A stretch of 64,000 nt of DNA from Rhyzopertha dominica. Taxonomy: Eukaryota > Arthropoda > Insecta > Coleoptera > Bostrichidae. The notes below the pieces were generated by a model. It was not told where the DNA came from, made no database searches, and worked only from the letters and a program-made list of their open reading frames with translations. Both the position numbers and the translations under genes were made by a program. The stretch covers positions 7,440,001 through 7,504,000 of the forward strand of contig QCXZ01000001.1 of the NCBI GenBank assembly GCA_025024175.1, written 5' to 3'. Positions 58,337 to 64,000 of this stretch are shown here, piece after piece (position 1 is the first letter of the stretch; the number at the start of each line of letters is the position of its first letter).

Positions 58337-58599
58337 CTACAAATAATATAGTTACAATATAATTTATGGGTTGTTTTATAAAAAATACTTACAATATTTG
58401 AGACATCAACTTCAAAATGGCAAGTTATTCAATTCGTTTTCCTCTAATAAAAAATACAATGAAAAAAAAACGAAACAGCCTGGTTCAGTAAATATTATCT
58501 TTTTTATCAAAGAACCATTCTTCATACAATTTCTATAATTTATTATTTAAAATATTACTATACCAAAATTATAAAATTTGATTCACTTCTTATAATTTA

Positions 58600-59215
58600 G
58601 TGAATAAGTATAAATTACACTCAAATTTTGTATATCCGTTTTTTTTGTTAATACTGTTATTACATCTGTTAATATTTATCATTTCCAATATTAATCTTTT
58701 GCCTAAATTATTTTCTTTTGCTACTATATTTATATTTTGAAAATCAATTTCTTGTTGAGAATTACCTAAAACATGGCCGGAAAAAGCACACCTATCACGT
58801 TTTAAACGGATATACTTTTATGTAAACGCAGCCTATTTTTTTTTAATTGTTGGCAAGTTTGATCAGTGTAAGAGCTTTGGCAAGATGTACAATTAATTTT
58901 GTAAATCACGTCAGTATTATTTAGTAATGGCGTCTTATCTCTTAATTTTGTATACAGCAAACCTACTAACTTCGTACTCTTTTTTTGCGATGTTTATGTT
59001 ATAATATACATATATAAGTTTATTAACTTTTCTGTCAGATTATTGTAATATGGTAACACTGCAAATTTTTTTGGTTCACTATTTCCTTGTAAGTTATTTG
59101 TTACGTTAATTTCCTCACTTTGCACTCTCGAATTGTTACTATAAAGTAATTTAGTTACTGGTTTTCTTGGGAATGCATTTTTATAAGTAATGATTCTAAA
59201 ATTTTTAAATTTTGT
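58600..59215 (-). pseudogene. Penelope GIY-YIG endonuclease remnant
   Basis: The minus-strand translation begins GTKFKNFRIITYKNAFPRKP and includes VLPYYNNLTEKLINLY, the linker ahead of the nuclease, then TDVIYKINCTSCQSSYTDQT (family: xVYxIxCxxCxxxYIGxT, with IG degraded to TD). After shifts come GHVLGNSQQEID and KENNLGKRLILEM (family: ExxxxKRLIxEx). Loss of the YIG motif and several frameshifts make it non-functional. Confidence 0.75.
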
Positions 59216-59844
59216 ACCTAAAGTCTTTATGATAATTATATTATTTGTAGCAACCCTGAAGAAGGTGCAAAAGCTTGGTTTAGAATATAAAGAGAATTCT
59301 TAAAGCTAAATAAAGGTCGGTATCCCTGTTATAACATTAAAAAATAATCTTAACGACCGTTAATTATGCTAAATATAACATGTTAATATCAAAACCTTAG
59401 ATTAAAAAACACTGATTAATAATCTTCTTTTGATATTTTTTGTTTATGAAAAATAAGGTTTAATAATATAACATAATATAGTTTAAATAATAAGTTTTTT
59501 AGATAACTCCATACAAATCAAATCTGTACGCACAGCAGCCCAAAACATTAATACTAAACCTTTCCTGTACTTTTCAGCTGACATATCTATATTTATATTG
59601 AACTAGAATCGGATATGTCTGTTAAATATTCACTACTCAGTCTGTCAAAAAGTGGGCTTCGCCATACAATTTTGTTCTGAAGATGATAGTTGTAAAATTT
59701 GTATTTTAACTAATCTTTCCAGTTCTTTTAATTCGACCGATTTCTATTACCTATTTTGTTCAGTGATCATGACCAACTATTAAATATTTCAGATAAATTG
59801 CGGAAAAAGCTATACCTGATCATGACTCAATTCCGAGTATTTTT

Positions 59845-60115
59845 TGTCCCTATAAATTTTGGGTGCAGCAAACTGTTTACAAGATATTAGCAAAAAACCG
59901 TCACAAAAAAAACCGGTTTTTCCTAAATATCTCCGAAAATACTTATTATATACAAAAAGTGTTTTAAAAAATTTTCACAAAAAATAGACATTTTCGAAAT
60001 ATTTACAAAAAACTGGATTTTGGACCCTGTCCACACAATTTTTTTTAAAATTTGCTGTTATATAAAAAATAAAATTTCTGATCGAAAAGCACACACAATT
60101 TTTTTATTAACTTCA
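59845..60115 (-). repeat. Dispersed repeat, copy B
   Basis: Inverted, diverged copy of 26910-27200. The best conserved block is GGAGATATTTAGGAAAAACCG (plus strand reads its complement near 59922-59942), with TTGGGTGCAGCAAA near 59860. No ORF. Confidence 0.7.
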
Positions 60116-60353
60116 ACTTCAATGTTGTTAAACCACACATTCGATATGCAAAACACATACTTCGATGATTATGAATCTCGACTCGATTTATAAACAGTAA
60201 TCGCGTTTGTTATTTGCTCTTTACACCTTAATGTCAACCAGAACGTTTACACACAATTCCAACTAACAAAACAGCACATCGGTCCCGAAACCGAACCCTG
60301 CGTTACCCCAAAAACCGCCACCAGCCGCGTAAACGTAAGAACATCTCGCTCAC

Positions 60354-60527
60354 CTTATCAGAATGATGTAGTCTGCGTCGAAGAACTCGTTCTTGTTCTC
60401 GTTGAAGACGACGCGGTTCTTCTTGCCGTCCTTGCCGCGGCCTGGCTTCTTGAGGAGTGACTTGAGGTTGTCGTGGTCCGGGTTGTGCTTGAGGCGGTCG
60501 CGGTCCCCGTCGCCCCGCATCGCGGCC
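60354..60527 (-). CDS. Host gene exon 1 of the visible pair (unidentified protein)
   Basis: A 174-bp GC-rich exon with acceptor TGCTGTTGCAG|GGCC and donor AAG|GTGAGC. The frame reads AAMRGDGDRDRLKHNPDHDN, then LKSLLKKPGRGKDGKKN, RVVFNENKNEFF and DADYIILI. RVVF preceded by basic residues fits the PP1-docking consensus, a suggestion only. The Lys/Arg-rich stretch could also direct nuclear targeting. An internal ATG (60519) exists, but the frame is open to the acceptor, so I treat the exon as internal; upstream exons may lie beyond the window. It splices in frame to 56679-56986 across an intron carrying transposon relics. Gene identity unknown. Confidence 0.82.
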
Positions 60528-61059
60528 CTGCAACAGCACAGTCTCGTTATAGTGGGGACCCCGTGGCCGTGGAGCGTGAAGATGGGTCATGTCCGGTGAT
60601 GACGACGGTGTCATTACCGGTGGGTTTTAAAACTGGTTTAAGGTCTGCGCCGTGGAAAAACGACGACATCGAGTGTTTACGCGGAGCCGGGGAAAAAAGT
60701 CGTGCCATTGATGAGGAATCTGGAGTTGTTTACGATTTGAATTTGAACAGTTACGGAAAAATTGTAGTTGTAATTGTAATTGTAATTGTTCGCTCGTAGT
60801 AGTGTATTGTATGTTTCTTCCCATTTTTATTAGTGTAATAATAATAATATGTTTGTATTTAGTGTAACACGATCACAATGGTTGCACCAAACACGCCTGT
60901 AAGATAATAAACATAAATAAACAGACCAAAGTACATAATATATAAAAATGCAGATAAGTATGGTTATAGACCAACAAAATTAACCAACACTATACACCGT
61001 TTTTCAAACTAAATACTTTTCACACTTTTTTTTAATGTAAATGTTTGTCGCAGCCTTAA
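60528..61059. other. Probable intron DNA; short TTGTAA repeat
   Basis: A (TTGTAA/TTGTAAT)-like tandem lies at about 60765-60790. Bases 60540-60720 are GC-richer and open in other frames, but show no exon boundaries compatible with the host exon. Confidence 0.35.
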
Positions 61060-62690
61060 TCACATTCGGAAGGGCATTATATAACTTGCATGACATGTAG
61101 TGGGCGTTTTTTTTTTCGATAAAAAACGGTCTTGTGTTTGTTAGGTATCAGATCGTCCTTATTTCGAGTTTCTTATTTATAACTGAGATTGTTAACCATG
61201 AATGTACATACATGTAAATTCCATACATTGTTAAAAAATTGAGTCATTGAAACGCGCTTCCCTACATGAAGATCTTTGATTTAATTTATATATAATCCAC
61301 ACTGCTCTTTTTTGTACAATGAATACTTTGCCTGTCCATTGTAATATGACATATTTTATATTGCTACATGGCCGTAGTATAGTTGTAAAACAGAGAGCAG
61401 ACATAACTGATAGGTTTGTCTCGTCCATTATTGACATCTATGACCGTACCTAACATTTTTAACATCCCTCATACAAGATAACTTTCCCCCATTATATAAA
61501 TTAATATTTGTAACCACTCTGCTGGCTGTAAACACAATAGAATTTTGTTTTTGTCATGTTAATGACTAATTTATTTTTATCCACCCACTGACATTCTGAC
61601 AAAAGTTTTCCTCAAAATTAATTCTGTAGAATTCAAAGAGTTTGCTTTAAACAACAGATTGCTATCGTACGCATATTAGACAATTGTGCAGTTTGGATGC
61701 ACAATCTAGTTAAACATATCATTTACATAAATTACAAACAACGTGGGGCCCGAAATGGAACCTTGTGGCACACCTTATGAATATTTCTGCTTTCGGACGT
61801 TGTATTATGAACCTTGACTTTTTGCTTTCCATAATTAAGGACGTTATGAAGCCAGTCTAATGTAAACCCATGTGCAGCCAACTTAAGTAACAAATTTCAT
61901 GGTTAACGCAGTCGAAAGCCCTCTTAAAATCAATGAATAGGCCCACAGCCGCGTTACCCTTATCAAAAGCAGACATGATTGTTGATACAAAGTTATACGA
62001 TTTTTTGTAAAGCCATGCTGTGATGGACTAAGAAAATTTTAATCATTAAGTAATTAGTGCGTTAACTGCCAATTCAAAAACTTTAGAGAAGCTAGAACAA
62101 AGACTAATAGCTCTGTAGTTATTAATATCATCTTTCAGCACTTTTTATGCGGTAGCAACACACTTGCAGTTTTTAACTTGGATGGGCAAATACCACTCTC
62201 GAAGGATAGGTTCAAAATGTGAACCAACGGAATTGCCCCAAATGGTGCGATCTTTTTTAACAGTACCTTAGATTTCCCGTCATCTCCCGCATTAATTAGT
62301 GTGAGAATATCACGAGCGTTGACTGAAAATAAAAAAAACAATTTACATGTATTTATTGAAAGCAATGACTCCCTACAAAAGGCTTCTTCGATTTCTTTTG
62401 GAAAATGCGCGGTAATGTTTTGTGGATGTTGAACAAAATGTGCGTTGAAAGCCTCAGCTGCCTCCATATCATTCAAAACCTTATCAATTGAACGGATTTA
62501 AATATTTTGCTTGCATTTGTCTTTAGGTATAGTTTTATAAATTACTTTCCTAATCGCTTTATTCACATTACCAGCGGCAGGTAGTAATGCATCGTTATAA
62601 TGTTTTTCTTTATTCAATAGGGTAATAGGGTGATGTTTGTTATGCAAAGTGCTCACGACATTATGGACAGAATCGATCAAAGTCACCATA
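61060..62690 (-). mobile_element. Jockey-like non-LTR retrotransposon relic
   Basis: Minus strand, 5' to 3': a pre-RT segment with KIPKDKCK-like and FNAHFVQHPQNI pieces (62135-62690), an ILTLINAGDDGKSKVLLKKIAPFG block (family: KSxGxDxxxxxxLK), SGICPSKLKTASVLLPHKK (family: PxxWKxAxVxPxxK), VPQGS-like and YAYDSNLLF (degenerate YADD) traces near 61660-61790, and C-terminal QKRAVWIIYKLNQRSSCREA (about 61240-61320). Heavy frameshifting; endonuclease absent. A different lineage from the copy at 40240-41965. Confidence 0.8.
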
Positions 62691-64000
62691 CATTACCACC
62701 GTTTTCTTTAGTTCAACAATTTCTGGAGTTAAATGCACACACTTACTACCATTCTGATTAAAGCAAACATTCGCCTTCCTTAATATAGTAATATATACTG
62801 ACTGACATAGACAAATAAGAACTTATCTTTATTAAGTACGAGTATGCAAAACAGAGCAAATGATGACACTTTCTGGTGCACCCTTCTAGGGATCTGGGCA
62901 TTGGACGAATGACATTACTGATTCCATTATAAACCTCTTGCATTTAAATGTTAAATGCGCAGCTGAGATTCAGCTTTTGCCGTGCTGTAATGTGTTCGAT
63001 ATTGTTGATTTCTTGCCCTTCAGAGGTATGATATGTTTTACAGCTACGGATCTATCAACCAAGATGACGGAGTTCTGATTTTTGTAAGAATATCATTACG
63101 AGGGATCACCGAAGTCAAAAAATTGAAGTACATTTAAAACAAAAGTGACTTTTGTATACAGACCATCATCCACATATTGTACAAAACAATTTAGCTATGA
63201 CTAAACGAATTATTTACTTTTTGTTTTGTGCATTAAAAATTCGCTTGTTAAATTATTGTAAACTTATATTTACTTTTGAGTATCGTAACTACTTTCAACA
63301 AGTTTGGCACCTTGGCACATAATCATTCTGCCATAACCACTTTTTTATAGAATCAGGAAGATGATACATACATTTCTTTGTACCGTACTAATCTTGAAAC
63401 TGGTAGCTTTGAATATAGAGCTATTAGGTAATCAATTAATTTTAAAAACAGTTTGTTCTAGGATTAGGCAATAAACAACAAAACAGTCTTATAGTCATAT
63501 TTTGTTTGTTTTATTTAACACAATTTGACTATAAATGACGAAATTTAAATCTACCTAAATAAATACTTACTCACCTACTAGCTTATGCATATGTATAACA
63601 AAATTAAATATTGGACATTTGAGCTCGTCGGTTTCCATGGATATCGTACGATTGAAGATTACCAAACTGATCCATTCAATACATTACAATATTTAAAAAA
63701 ACAATTACTCTTCTGCGGATTTGATGATCTTTAAAATCCTTGAAATTGTTGGGAATTGCTTTGGAATTATATACTCCAATTATCTTGGAATTATTTTCGA
63801 ATTGCTGGAACAATTTCAGAATTCTTTGAAATGATTGAATTTGTTTAGAATTGGGTATTTGCTATGTATTTATATTTTATTAAATTGCATATAAATAGGT
63901 AGCATCTAATCCACAAAACAGCTGTGACAGCTTATAAATTCGAAAAAATGGATCGTAAGGTGTAGTTTTAATATTAAAAATTTGAAAATTTAAAGGGACG
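62691..64000. other. No gene seen
   Basis: AT-rich DNA to the window end. At about 63720-63860 short TTGGAATTATTT/TTGAAATT-like phrases recur loosely, but not as a clear tandem array. Confidence 0.35.

Larger units (their letters stand above)
58271..59303 (-). mobile_element. Penelope-like relic flanked by inverted tails
   Basis: A decayed GIY-YIG region (58600-59215) lies between inverted copies of one ~80-bp tail: 58271-58352 and 59237-59303 share AAACCAAG, CACCTTCTTCAGGGTTGCTA and CAAATAATATA. The 59.2 kb copy lacks about 15 internal bases. Inverted tail copies are a known layout of Penelope-like elements. The RT is missing entirely. Confidence 0.75.
56987..60353 (-). other. Intron of host gene with Penelope relic
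   Basis: About 3.4 kb between the donor at 60348-60353 (GTGAGC) and the acceptor at 56987-56988. It contains a 15-bp perfect hairpin (57120-57134 with 57144-57158, GATCTTGGTAACGAT and inverse), a Penelope relic with inverted ends (58271-59303) and a dispersed repeat (59845-60115). Otherwise AT-rich, with no gene seen. Confidence 0.7.

Noticed and set aside
60303..60799. ORFs of 103, 68 and 108 codons over the GC-rich exon at 60354-60527
   Set aside because: Shadow frames of the supported exon; only the frame joining 56679-56986 fits both splice sites.
1..64000. CRISPR arrays, prokaryotic operons, tRNA or rRNA genes
   Set aside because: No regular direct-repeat/spacer array, no tRNA B-box-like GGTTCGANNCC hits noticed by eye, and the composition and splice signals are eukaryotic.

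Overview
This window looks like AT-rich, repeat-laden chromosomal DNA from an arthropod, most likely an insect. The evidence is spliceosomal-type exon edges, mariner, DD41D Tc1/mariner-like, hAT and piggyBac-type DNA transposons, jockey-like and RLE-type non-LTR retrotransposons, Penelope-like elements, and long stretches without genes. There is no bacterial-style gene packing, and scattered N bases indicate a draft assembly. Species and order cannot be fixed from this sequence alone.

Only one host gene is supported: two GC-rich coding exons on the minus strand (60354-60527 and 56679-56986). They join in frame across a ~3.4 kb intron that itself holds a Penelope-like remnant. I do not recognise the product. 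It carries a possible PP1-docking RVVF motif, an acidic run and a Cys-rich block. A much weaker candidate is a short first coding exon at 11709-11742 in a GC-rich patch.

Nearly everything else identified is mobile DNA. Best-preserved copies: a mariner (35962-37261) with matching 32-bp TIRs and an ORF interrupted only by Ns; a 2.67 kb DD41D element (18754-21423) with an uninterrupted 354-codon transposase and unusually long (~550-590 bp) terminal inverted repeats; and a Penelope-like element (42716-44600) with RT and GIY-YIG domains plus a hammerhead-like 3' tail. Three non-autonomous hAT elements (82-1480, 30706-31747, 47611-48761) each sit between perfect 8-bp target duplications. A ~350-370 bp MITE occurs twice: once inside a decayed transposase (13113-13465) and once at the edge of a TAA microsatellite (53966-54338). 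A 763-bp foldback MITE lies at 28772-29534.

Older wreckage includes mariner (2480-2990), a DD41D-like transposase (12725-13665), gypsy RT (16417-16605), piggyBac (24327-24655), a DUF7869-type family (33600-34880), hAT/ZMYM-like pieces (39200-39620 and 49615-49790), three jockey-like fragments, three further Penelope pieces, and a 5'-truncated R4/Dong-like retrotransposon embedded in TAA repeats (53205-53893). The remaining DNA is AT-rich with scattered GC-richer islands that may be regulatory but show no gene.
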